64,000 bases of DNA. Origin: Helichrysum umbraculigerum (lineage: Eukaryota > Streptophyta > Magnoliopsida > Asterales > Asteraceae). The notes under the pieces are model-generated. The model was not told the origin of the DNA. It did no database searches and worked only from the letters and a program-made list of their open reading frames with translations. A program made the translations under genes and the position numbers. Location: positions 74,056,501 to 74,120,500 of the forward strand of contig CATIUR010000003.1 in assembly GCA_949592205.1 (NCBI GenBank). Reading direction: 5' to 3'. Below are positions 33,129-43,913 of this stretch, one piece after another (within the stretch, counting starts at the first letter, position 1; every line of letters starts with the position of its first letter).

Positions 33129-35174
33129 TTCTTAGGTCTTGCTGGTTATTACCGCCGATTCATCGAAAACTTTTCAAGAATAGCTGTTCCCCTAACCACA
33201 CTGACTCAGAAAGATAAGAAGTTCGATTGGACTGATAAACAAGAGTCAGCTTTCCAGCTATTGAAAAACAAACTTTGCAGTGCACCAATCTTGTCCTTAC
33301 CCGAGGGCACCGACGATTTCGTAGTCTATTGCGACGCCTCACACCAAGGATTTGGTTGTGTGTTAATGCAACGGGAAAAAGTCATTGCCTATGCCTCACG
33401 ACAACTAAAAATCCACGAGAAAAACTATACGACCCACGACCTCGAGTTAGGTGCCGTGGTCTTCGCATTGAAAATCTGGAGACATTATCTCTACGGTACG
33501 AAAAGCACTATCTTTACCGATCACAAAAGTCTCCAACACATATTCGATCAGAAGGATCTAAACATGAGGCAACGTCGTTGGGTTGAGTTACTTAGTGACT
33601 ACGACTGCGAGATCAAATACCATCCGGGCAAGGCTAACGTAGTTGCCGATGCCTTAAGCCGAAAAGAACGAGTGAAACCCCTTCGAGTCCGAGCACTTTC
33701 TATGACAATTCGTAACGAGCTCCCTGCTCAAATTCTTACCGCTCAACTTGAAGCACTCAGTGATGAAAACCTGAAAAATGAAGCCTTACGAGGCTTGGAT
33801 AAACGATTCGAAATCAAACCTGATGGGACTCGATATTTCTCTAACCGGGTGTGGTTACCCAAATTCGGAAACTTGCGAGATTTGGTGATGGCTGAAGCTC
33901 ACAAATCTCAATACTCTATACATCCTGGTTCTGATAAGATGTATCACGACATCAAAGGGTTGTATTGGTGGCCTAACATGAAAGCTGACATTGCCTTGTA
34001 TGTCAGTAAATGCCTAACCTGTTCCAAAGTCAAGGCCGAACACCAAAGACCCTCGGGGTTGCTCCAACAACCTGAAATTCCTCAATGGAAATGGGAACAG
34101 ATTACCATGGACTTCATTACCAAACTACCAAAAACTTCGAGTGGTTGCGATACCATTTGGGTGATCGTGGACCGTCTCACGAAATCTGCTCATTTTCTGG
34201 CCATCAAGGAAACCGACAAGATGGAGCGTCTGACTCGCATCTACGTCAAAGAAATCATCTCGCGACACGGTGTACCTATCTCGATCATCTCGGATAGGGA
34301 TAGCCGTTTTACTTCTAACTTTTGGCAATCACTACAGAAATCTCTGGGTACTCGTCTGGATATGAGTACTGCTTATCACCCACAAACCGATGGCCAAAGC
34401 GAGCGAACTATTCAAACACTGGAGGATATGCTACGAGCCTGCGTAGTTGACTTCGGTACTTCTTGGGAAAATCACTTACCGTTGTGCGAGTTCTCGTACA
34501 ACAACAGTTACCATACCAGCATTAAGGCTGCACCCTTCGAGGCACTTTACGGGCGTAAGTGCCGATCGCCTATCTGTTGGACTGAGTTAGGAGAATCCCA
34601 ACTCACGGGTCCAGAAATCATTCAGGAAACTACTGAGAAAATCATCGGTATTCAAAACCGGCTGAAAGCCGCACGTGATCGTCAGAAAAGCTATGCTGAC
34701 GTGAGACGCAAACACCTTGAGTTCCAGGTAGGGGACAAGGTACTTCTCAAAGTGGCACCGTGGAAGGGTGTCATTCGATTCGGAAAGCGAGGCAAACTAA
34801 ATCCTAGATACATCGGACCATTCGAAATCCTTGAAAGGATTGGTCCAGTGGCATACCGCCTGCAACTTCCTACTGAACTTAGCAGCGTTCACAACACATT
34901 CCACATTTCTAACCTGAAGAAATGTCTGTCTGACGAGACACTGATTATACCGCTCGACGAAATCCAAATCGATGATAAACTTCATTTTGTCGAGGAACCT
35001 ATGGAAATCATGGACCAAGAGGTCAAGCAATTGAAACAGAGTCGTATTTCCATTGTAAAAGTCAGGTGGAATTCTAGGCGTGGCCCAGAGTTCACCTGGG
35101 AACGGGAAGACCAAATGCGACAGAAATACCCACATCTCTTCCCAGATAACGCACCGTCCGTGCACTCGAGCTAA
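33129..35174 (+). CDS. Element D RNase H-integrase-chromodomain, in frame after the TAA
   Basis: 681 codons continue the frame of the upstream part; there is no start of its own. RNase H with VYCDAS, LELGAVVFAL and TDHKSL carrying the acidic residues. Integrase has an HHCC zinc finger (IHPGSDKMYH to CLTCSKVK), then the D-D-E core: MDFITKLP, ISDRDSRFTS, and the Glu in QSERTIQTLED. The C-terminus has a GPY-type region and a chromodomain-like end (IVKVRWNSRRGPEFTWE), typical of chromoviruses and thought to guide integration to chromatin. It can be made only by read-through or from a copy lacking the stop. All catalytic residues look intact. Confidence 0.93.
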   Translation, partial: FLGLAGYYRRFIENFSRIAVPLTTLTQKDKKFDWTDKQESAFQLLKNKLCSAPILSLPEGTDDFVVYCDASHQGFGCVLMQREKVIAYASRQLKIHEKNYTTHDLELGAVVFALKIWRHYLYGTKSTIFTDHKSLQHIFDQKDLNMRQRRWVELLSDYDCEIKYHPGKANVVADALSRKERVKPLRVRALSMTIRNELPAQILTAQLEALSDENLKNEALRGLDKRFEIKPDGTRYFSNRVWLPKFGNLRDLVMAEAHKSQYSIHPGSDKMYHDIKGLYWWPNMKADIALYVSKCLTCSKVKAEHQRPSGLLQQPEIPQWKWEQITMDFITKLPKTSSGCDTIWVIVDRLTKSAHFLAIKETDKMERLTRIYVKEIISRHGVPISIISDRDSRFTSNFWQSLQKSLGTRLDMSTAYHPQTDGQSERTIQTLEDMLRACVVDFGTSWENHLPLCEFSYNNSYHTSIKAAPFEALYGRKCRSPICWTELGESQLTGPEIIQETTEKIIGIQNRLKAARDRQKSYADVRRKHLEFQVGDKVLLKVAPWKGVIRFGKRGKLNPRYIGPFEILERIGPVAYRLQLPTELSSVHNTFHISNLKKCLSDETLIIPLDEIQIDDKLHFVEEPMEIMDQEVKQLKQSRISIVKVRWNSRRGPEFTWEREDQMRQKYPHLFPDNAPSVHSS

Positions 35175-35207
35175 TTTCGGGACGAAATTTCTTTAACAAG
35201 GGGAGAA

Positions 35208-37666
35208 TGTCACACCCGCATAATTAGAATAATTAGTTATGCCTAATTGTTTGTAACTAGTTGTAATTAGTATGTAATAGGACTAATTACAGACTCTATT
35301 TGTATATATATAAGGTGATTTATATATATATGTGTGTACTTACGCGATTGGGATGACTCGTACGCATTAACCGGACGGAGTCCGACACAGTTATTTGGAC
35401 GTTGGTGACAGAAATTTACCTAAATAATGAGAAAGTATTTTGTTGTATAAAATAAGCAACTGAACGGACATTATTTACATATTATCGCAACGACATTTTA
35501 AATAATGCAACAAAACGTAATAAACGCGAATTAATAATTTAAATACTTAGACGAATGTTTTTATCATTAATTTCAAGGTATTTTTATTTAAATACTCCAA
35601 TTATATTTTAAAAATATAAACGTTTGGTCAAATACTAAAAACTAGTGATTTATCGATTAGGACACGGAGTAAATACCGTGTTTTGAGGGATGTTTTCCCC
35701 TCCCTTGCCTTTGGATCAGCCACCACCATCCCCCACCCAACTATTTCATTTCATTTTTCATTTCAAAAACACACACTCTCATCCCAAAACTCTCTCAACC
35801 TCAATTCACACCAAAATTTCGGAATCAAATCTCGACCACGAAAACTACATATTCGGAATCACCATCACGAGTGGAGCAAGAATATCAAGACCGTTTTCAT
35901 CATTTCATCCTCCATTTAGCTCGATTTGCAAAAGTAAGAAATTTCTAAAATCTTAGATCTATTCAATTTGGTGTAATGTTTTGATGTTTTGATGTGTACA
36001 CAACATAGTTATAACCTAATACATGAAGAAAACACGTTTTTACAGCTTAAAAATGGGTTAGATTTGCGTTTTTGATCGGAAATTCTCGAAACCCGAAAGT
36101 TTCTGGGTTGGTATTCATCATTGCGACGTCGTGGGCGACGTCGCACAAATACTCAACGTCGCATATAGCGACGCCAGCCTTTACGTCGCATTAATTTGTG
36201 AGGTCGCATATAGCGACGCAGACTCTAACGTCGCTGACTCAAACAACGTCGCACTTAGCGACGACCCATATTACGTCGCATTAATTTGCGAATGTCACAC
36301 TTAGCGACGTCGTACTCAATGTCGCAATCCTTGCCTGCGACGTCGCACCCAACGTCGCCGAAATCAGAATTTTTAAAGAGATTTTCACTAAAAATATGTA
36401 GAAAATGTGCATTTTTCTTCCGAGCTGACTCGGCAGCTCGACCCCGACCAGGGGCTCTGCCCCTTGGACCCCGCCAAGGGGTTACCATCCCTTGGAACCC
36501 CGCAACCAGGGGCGCTGCCCCCGGACCCCCGTCATTTCAGTACAAAATGTTTCAAACGCAATGATAATACTTTGACTATTACTAATACAAACCGTCACCA
36601 ATGGGCCAAACATGTTTTCTAACAAACGAACAATTACAAACATACGGATAAACACTGGATATACTAGTTGTGTACAACTAAACGAAACGTCTCGTGAGAC
36701 GCATATTTACATAACTTCATATGATTAGGCATTTGAAGGTTACGGGTTCGGAGAACCTACTTGCTATAATTACTACTTGCTATTTGCTACAGCATATTTC
36801 AAGACTCAGGTGAGTCTTACGGCCCCACTTTTACTGTTTTATCTTATTGGGGGAGAAACATGCAACTGCTTTTCTTTGAACACAAGTACTAGAACTGTTT
36901 ACTATACCAAACGGAATTGCATGGGTTTACTTACAAACAGAAGTCTCTCCATCATATATCGTTAGTTATGGACTTAAGCGCGAACACTAGTTAATGGATC
37001 CATTAGGGAAATGACCCTCCCCACCCGGGGCAGTAGCGCTGCCACGTACTGATTTACACGTAGAAACGGGTGACTAATTATTCGTTACTGATGCTTGCTC
37101 AATTACGAGCATGTCACGGGAGCAAACTTATTACTTACGGGTTAAGCTTCGATTATGAGCCTCATGGCAACGGTATAACTTACTTACTTACATTTGCTGG
37201 ATTGCAAAATACTGGTTTTACATTTGCTGGATTACAAATACTGATTTTACGCCTATGGGCACTACTGATGAAATCTCATGTTCAAAACTGATATTACTTA
37301 CAAACCTGTGAGATTCACCAACATTCGTGTTGACCCTTTTAGCATGTATTCTCAGGTACACAGACGGAGTAGGATTACTTCGGGATATAGCTAGAGTCGC
37401 ATGATTTCAACTAAACTGCATTTAACGGAGATTCTCAGCATTATCTTTTGTACATGTTGATTATGTAATAGAATCTCCCGCCATACGCGTGGACTCTAGG
37501 GAACTTTTTATGTATACGAAAACATTAAGTTTTCAAACATATATTTCTATGAAATCGTTTTACAACGTCTCATTTAGAGGTCGTTTACTGTATATCTTGT
37601 GCTTTGTATATTGATTAGTAACACCCAAGTATGCTTCCGCAAATCATCAAATTTGGGGGTGTTACA
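35208..37666 (+). repeat. 3' LTR of element D (2,459 bp)
   Basis: Starts TGTCACACCCGC (one base different from the 5' copy) after AAGGGGAGAA and ends GGGGGTGTTACA. Near 36115-36135 it has extra GACGTCG sequence absent from the 5' copy. Confidence 0.95.
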
Positions 37667-37671
37667 CATAT

Positions 37672-38154
37672 GTATAGGAATAACATATCCTACACTATTT
37701 TATACCGGAAGACATACCGATTAAATTTTATACGCTGGGTAACATCCCACATAAAACTAATGTATGCTAAACCACTTAGTTTCTATATGAGACTGATAGG
37801 ATCTAATTTATGCTACGACACTACTGATTGCTACAAACTGTATGAACACAGCGGAATTTACTACATTACTCTTGGCTACTAGTACAAAACGTAGCTACAC
37901 TTTAGTGACTGACTGACCGACTGACCTTGTCCTACCGACAAAATGGTCAATTACATTGCAACACACTTTCTCTATTCCTTTAATGGCCAGTAGGGCATTA
38001 GCTTAACAAGGGGAGGAAGGTAACACTGGATTGAGGTTATATCACTCTTAGTACACTCACACACTTTCTTAGAATACGCACCGACTATTACTTTGACACA
38101 CTAATAATTACTACGAATAAATTTCGGGACGAAATTCTCCTAACAAGGGGAGAA
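37672..38154 (+). other. Non-coding internal region of element C (right part) with polypurine tract
   Basis: Continuation of element C after D. No gene seen. It ends in TTTCGGGACGAAATTCTCC and AAGGGGAGAA directly before the 3' LTR. A second AAGGGGAGGAAGG tract lies near 38011. Confidence 0.75.
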
Positions 38155-41006
38155 TGTGACACCTGGTCAAAAATGACCCAAAATTTGGTCCAAATTTAAA
38201 CTTTTATTTCAAGTATTATATACTTAAAATACCAAAGCGTACAAGTATTATATATATGATTATATGTATATATAACACAAAACAATTATTCAAAAATCGC
38301 GTATAAACAAATCACGCAGGAATTCAAATACAGGCGTTGGTGAAACCATTATTAAATAATATGAAATTATTTGATAACAACGATAATTATTTTATATTAT
38401 GTTTACAATATAACGACACGTACGTTTTGCTTAAAACGTGACCGAACGCTACAAAAATGCATGAAACGCGCCCTACCAACGAAATAAATCAAAGTTATAG
38501 TTTTATAACTTAAAACTAAGTATTTTGGTAAAATACTTCAAGTAAAAATAACGCGATTACACGCGTAAAATTATAACGTTTAAAAACGTTACCCGATTTA
38601 AATAAATGTACTAAACGCGACCGACGACCGAACGAAAACTTGAATATCATTTTAGTAACTTAAAAGAGATTACTTGAGTAAAACTTTCATCAAAAATACT
38701 GTAATTTAAAACGTAAACGAAATGTACTTTGTTAAACGTATAACGTTTAAATGAACGACGAAACGAACGGGTAAACGGGCACCGCGTGAAACGAAACTTT
38801 GGGAACAAGATTTACCACCCACATGGTGTGGGACCCCCACAAAATCTGCTGATTTTCAGCAGCCCGCACCCAACCCATACCCTCTCCATGTGATACTTAT
38901 ACACAAACATGCAACCCATACCCCATTATTCACCCTCCACTCACTTGATTTCTCTCAAATCTCCCTCTCTCTCTCTTTGAACGTTTTTCACAGCCTTTGG
39001 AGGCTGTCACAAGACCACCATAAACCACCACAATCACCACCATAGATCCACCACGAGCCGCCACGCTGGAATTCAAGGAAACGCACCAAAACGAGCTTTT
39101 GACTTCCGTTTTCCTTCTCCTCTTCATCTCTTTGTAAGGAACCTTTTACTTTTCATTATATATACTTGAAACTTACTTATTTACATGTTAGAATGTTCAC
39201 TCAACAATAAAATATCAAAGAACAAAGCTTAAATTATGTTTTATACACATATATATATGAAAACAGTTTGTAGGACAGATTCTGTACCCTTCACGAAACA
39301 ATTCATATAAAATCGAAAACACAATGAAAATGCGTGAAACCAAAGCCAAAATCTTCGTATTTGCGTTGCCTACAACTTTTGTGTTTTGCTCGAAGCTCAG
39401 AAATACACCAATTCTCCTAGAAAACCCGATTTGTAAGACTGTCACTGTTTTGGCCGGATTTCGGGCCCGACACCTCTCAAATTTTATTTAGCTAACTAGA
39501 TTGACACTATAGTTCTTGGGAAAATTTGACAATATACTAGACACATAGGAGTTCACCTGTGATTTTTGGTAGAACTTGATTCGGACTAGAAAGTAGAGAA
39601 AACGAGGGATTTGTCGAGACGAAATCTGGAAAAATATAAACATAAGGGCTGTTTTGGTAATTTTGTAAAAATGACACTTCGAGGCGACCACTAAACGTAA
39701 CGATAATTTTTACAAGCTTTATAACCATATTTAAGACTAGTGTAAAAGTCTTGGGTCAAACCGAGCCCGTTTGACCGAGTCAACTAAAACGAACCACGTA
39801 ACGATAAATGCAAAACGATTGAGAAATGTTAAGAATTGTAACTCGAAATGAATCTTGATAATGTTATCATAAAACTTGGGTAAAAATGTCACGTATGAGT
39901 TAAACCCGAACCATAAAAATGATACCCGAAAACACACAAAGATATTTTTATAACGAAACAAACAAAATTATATTTTTGGAATATAATTTCCATCTGTCAC
40001 TAATGGGCCGTACATTTTATAAAAACTTCAAACATAATACGAGACGAATACTTTGGACATAATTAACCAAACGAACAATTTACTAAACGTCCACTTATAA
40101 AAATATAATCTCACGTGTTTATGACACTAGGGGATTACACTTGGTGCACGCGCGCACATCAGGATTGTTTGCTCTTCAGGTGAGTCTCACGGCCCCTTTT
40201 TACTGTTTTACTATTTTGGGGGAGATGCATTGCTTGTTTTACTCGAACACATGAACTTACTTACTTGATTTACTTACTGATTTACTGGTATATCGATTGC
40301 ATGGGTTTTACTTAATCCAATGAAGTCCCTTTAATCATAGTTGTTAGTTATGGACTTAAGCGCGAGTTTTAGTATATGGATCCATATGGGACTGACAATC
40401 CCCACCTGGGGTGGTAGCGCCACCACGAACCGTACTCGTATAAACAGGTGTTTTCTACTCGTTTCATATGAATGTTTTTGGATTAGCATTCACGAGGGCA
40501 AATTACTTACTTACTGTTAAGCTTCGACTATGGTGCTCATGGCAATGTATATCGAAACTATTGCATACGTGCAATCATTACTTACTTTTACTACTTGATG
40601 TGTTCAAAACTGTTACTTACTATAAACCTGTGAGATTCACCAACCTTTTGGTTGACCCCTTTAGTGATGCATTCTCAGGTACGCAGCAAGATTAGGATGG
40701 CCCTGCAGGATCTACATATATGCTAAGCTAGTGCGAGTCGCATGTATACTCTTATGAAGATTTTACTGGCATTATCTTTTGTACTAGGATCATGTATTTA
40801 AAATCTTTTGAATCGATTTGCGAACTCACTAATAATGTATTGTGATGACTTATTACTTTTGAAAACTTATGTAACGTACTGTATTTCAATGTATTTTCTA
40901 AAACGTCTCATTTAGAGTCGTTTACTATGTATCTTGTGCTTTGGTTATTGATTAGTCACATCCAAAAACAATCGCTTCCGCAAAGCATAAAATTGGGGGT
41001 GTGACA
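38155..41006 (+). repeat. 3' LTR of element C (2,852 bp)
   Basis: TGTGACACCTGG to GGGGGTGTGACA. It keeps about 163 bp (about 39283-39445) that the 5' LTR has lost; the lost part is flanked by CTGT on both sides. Confidence 0.92.
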
Positions 41007-41394
41007 ATAACAAAATTAACCAATCTCTGGGTGAACTTAATTACAAAATCCCATGTCCTGCAAACTTGAGGCCACAAACAGATAAATCATAGCTCTAAAA
41101 TATCTTAATTAAGATCGAAACATTTTATATTCTTTTAGAAAATAGTTTTAGAGCTTCTGCTAGTAATAGCAAATACGCCACTTATTTAATGTTTAGCATT
41201 ATTTCTACAAGAACAACATCTCAAACAAGAAGACTAAAAAATACAACACAATTCATCAACAATTAGGCGTTTCTATTTCGTAAAACAATAATATTTCATG
41301 TCCGTACCAATTTCTATTTTCCGTTTCATTCGAATTTGTGAAGCTCGAATTGAAAAAATTACAACCGTACAACACTATGTAAAGGTATACATAC

Positions 41395-41530
41395 CTTGAG
41401 AAAGATGGACAACGAGCTGTTAATTACGGGAAATATAGCGTTGAGTGGTGTGATAAACATAGGCGCTGGTGAATAGCGTTACGCGAGGTTACAAAGAAAA
41501 AGGGACCGGCGTTAATGATGACGAGAGAGT
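41395..41530 (-). pseudogene. Candidate first exon of a broken gene, minus strand
   Basis: On the minus strand a leader with CTCACTCTCTCGTCATC is followed by ATG at 41460 and 22 open codons (MFITPLNAIFPVINSS...). It ends in CTCAAG and the donor GTATGT at 41394. Composition is richer in GC than its neighbours. I do not recognise the peptide. Later exon-like pieces on the same strand lie beyond element C (22590-22936). Element C may therefore have split this gene. Unproven. Confidence 0.3.
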
Positions 41531-41740
41531 GAGAGGCGGATCTCAAGAGAATAGTCAAATTATGAACCCTGATTAATTTGGGGGAAATTCTAAGTTTTGG
41601 GGGAATCTGAAATAATTTGAACGGAAGGATATATGAGAACTTTCAACTTTTGGGGGGAATGTAAAATAATCTAGAGGGATTGAAATAATTTGTACTTGTA
41701 TTTTGAAACTTTTCTAAACAAAATTAAAGTTTATCTCGTT

Positions 41741-42373
41741 TAGGGCTGGCAACCAACCCGTGAATCCGAAACCCGACACGAACCCAACCCGAATATTATA
41801 AGGTTAGGGTCGGGATTTTTGAGGCGCCAACCCGTCAACCCGAAACCCGCCAACTCGATATTTTTTTGTGTCGGGTCTGGGTTAGCAAATGCATTTTTGG
41901 GTTGAACCCGACAACCCGAAATTCAGTTAATATCATTATAAATTTATTTTAATTTAAATATGAGACCTTTCCAGTTACTGATTTATTATTTTTTCTTTTG
42001 TATCTTTACGTTTTGATATAAGTTAGTGAATTAATGATATTTTGATAATCAATTCAAATTGATATAATATTTATTTTTTATAAAATTTGAAATTTTATAA
42101 TTATTTATGCTTATAAATGATTAGTTCAAAAGATTTATCAATGTGACTTAACTGACCCAAAAGTCCAAAACCGACCTGAAAACTCGAAAATAACGTGAAA
42201 ATTTGTTGAATTATTAGCAATTCGGGTTGGGTCGGGTTGGATTCGGGTTGTCGGGTTTTGGGTTGGGTTGAAATACCCAACCCGATTTTAAAATCAGGTT
42301 GGGTTCGGGTTGACCATTTCTGACCCGACAACCCGAACCCGCCAACCCGACCCAACACGAATTGCCACCCCTA
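41741..42373. mobile_element. hAT-type non-autonomous element, 633 bp
   Basis: Terminal inverted repeats TAGGGCTGGCAA and TTGCCACCCCTA with the 8-bp target duplication ATCTCGTT on both sides (41733-41740 and 42374-42381), diagnostic of hAT. The interior is full of CAACCCG / CGGGTTG motifs, in opposite orientation at the two ends. No transposase; the open frame at 42101-42358 is a by-product of the CGGGTTG repeats. Confidence 0.9.
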
Positions 42374-42381
42374 ATCTCGTT

Positions 42382-43136
42382 CAAAAAATATTACGAGTAC
42401 TAATATATTTTTTTAAGAATGAAACTAATATTTTAAAATTACACTTAGACGATTCAAGCTTGAAATTTTAGCTCATTAATAACACATCCCAACTTGAGCA
42501 TCGAATTCGAGCTCGAACAATAAAAAAATTATTAGAACTCGAGATCAAACATAACATGAGTTCGAGCCGAGTAATTAGTAAACGAGTCAAGCTCAAGTAT
42601 CATGATATTCAACTCGGTTTGGATCATTAATAGCCCTAGATTGAACAAAGTGCAAGCTCAAGCTCGATAAATTAACGATACTTTCAAGTTCGGCTTGACT
42701 ACACTCCGTTATCATTAGTAAATTTATATAATTAATAAGAAATATTAATCGGCTCGATACTTTCAAGTTTGACTCGACTCTACTCAATATTTTCATGCTC
42801 GATTAAACTCTCCAAATTTATTTATAAATTAAGGTAATTATGATAATAAAGGGTCAGATCGACCCTTTGGCGGGGCACACCAACGGTCTCACAGCCAACA
42901 TGGGAGAGGTGAATCGCATATGATGCATATCCACAATCACTAAACTACTATATCGAAAGTTTTAGACTGATTTTCCTTCTCCCTCCTTGCTTCCTGCGTT
43001 TTCTTCTTCATCATCTTCTTCTTTTTCTCCTGGAAGTTTTTAAAACTTATTTTGGATATGTATAAATGTGTGTGTCGATGTGTGTATGTATGTGTATAGT
43101 TTAAATTGTTAAATTTTTACTCCCCTCAAGTTTAAA
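42382..43136. other. Region with dispersed CTCGAGCTCGA-like motifs, no gene
   Basis: Between about 42440 and 42800 many degenerate GAGCTCGAAC, AAGCTCAAG and ACTCGAC motifs occur, as in old plant repeats, but I find no termini. 42850-42960 contains GGGTCAGATCGACCC, a perfect inverted repeat, and GGCACACCAACGG. That might be a worn terminus of the Harbinger-like element. No gene seen. Confidence 0.35.
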
Positions 43137-43617
43137 TTGTATGGATCCAACGTTCGGCTAAAATAACCGCCTCCTCGTCGAACCATTTTCCTTGTGCTTT
43201 TCCTTTTGATTTTCATTTCTTTCCTACAGGCTCGGCTTCGGGTTCGGCTTCGACTTCGGGTTCGGGTGGAGTGTTGATGTTTCCGAATTGTGGGTGGCTA
43301 ATTGGTGTTGGTGGGTATGTTGCGAAAGCCGAGTGATGTGGTTGGTGCATATAGTGTGGGTTTCCAAATGCCGCGGGAGATTGGTAAAATAGAATTTGTG
43401 GTGAAAAATGTTGATACGTTGGGTAGGTTTGGTAACTTTGGAATGGTGGGGATGGATTTGCGTATAGTGCAAAACCGGGGGGTTGACTTGGTGACGAGTT
43501 GCTCGATTGAGCCGAAGAAGTGGCACTTGGTGAAGTGGGATTATGGGTTGGGTTGGGTTCGGTATGGGATTGTTTATTAGGTTGTTCCACATATCTTTGC
43601 CGGTTGAGTGATGTCAA
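43137..43617 (-). pseudogene. PIF/Harbinger-type ORF1 (Myb/SANT-like DNA-binding) pseudogene
   Basis: ATG at 43617, then a Pro/Gln/Tyr-rich low-complexity stretch ending in an acidic repeat (EPEVEAEPEAEPVGKK), then TGA at 43213-43215. The same frame continues with KAQGKWFDEEAVILAERW, resembling the start of a SANT/trihelix-like domain found in Harbinger ORF1 and NAM-associated proteins. It then ends. On the minus strand CACTATAAATATACC (about 43804-43818) is a good TATA box about 190 bases upstream of the ATG. Only about a third of such a protein is left and no DDE transposase is nearby. Family assignment is moderate. Confidence 0.5.
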
Positions 43618-43803
43618 CTCATTTTTTTAATTTGTATTTGATATGAAAGTAGTATATGAATATTGGTTGAAAGTTGTATATGAATATTGGTATGGAATTT
43701 ATTTGAAGATGTGTGTAAGTATTGGTAAAGTTGTGGATGAATATTGGTAAAAAAGATGTGTGAAATGAGATGAGATTGTGTATGAAAAGTGGGGTTGGGT
43801 TAA

Positions 43804-43818
43804 AGGTATATTTATAGT
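43804..43818 (-). promoter_or_regulatory. TATA box of the Harbinger-like ORF1
   Basis: TATAAATA on the minus strand, about 190 bases before the ATG at 43617. Positional fit and sequence only. Confidence 0.4.
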
Positions 43819-43913
43819 GTATGGAAAAAGGTTGGGAAAAAAATGTTTTTTTTTAGCCGCTGGTGCCCAACGGATACTTTTTTTGTATATATATATATTT
43901 TAAAGCCGTTACT

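Larger units (their letters stand above)
27896..37666 (+). mobile_element. Element D: full-length Tekay-like chromovirus (Ty3/gypsy), 9,771 bp
   Basis: LTRs 27896-30343 and 35208-37666, TSD CATAT at 27891-27895 and 37667-37671, primer site 30347-30359, one gag-pol frame 30765-35174, polypurine tract at about 35175-35207. It is inserted in element C and is therefore younger than C. Structure and domain order (Gag, PR, RT, RNase H, INT, chromodomain) are those of the chromovirus group. One in-frame TAA is the only visible coding defect. Confidence 0.95.
23518..41006 (+). mobile_element. Element C: non-coding gypsy LTR element, split by element D
   Basis: Full-length element with TSD ATAAC at 23513-23517 and 41007-41011. 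5' LTR 23518-26206, primer site 26210-26222, internal region 26207-27895 plus 37672-38154 (about 2.2 kb), polypurine tract, 3' LTR 38155-41006. Removing D (27896-37666 and one CATAT) restores the internal region. No gag or pol frame is intact; only a short protease remnant is left (26550-26612). It is a non-autonomous derivative of the same Tekay-like lineage as D and E. Confidence 0.9.

Noticed and set aside
42101..42358. Minus-strand ORF within the hAT-type element
   Set aside because: Composed of CGGGTTG repeats; no domain and no transposase motifs.
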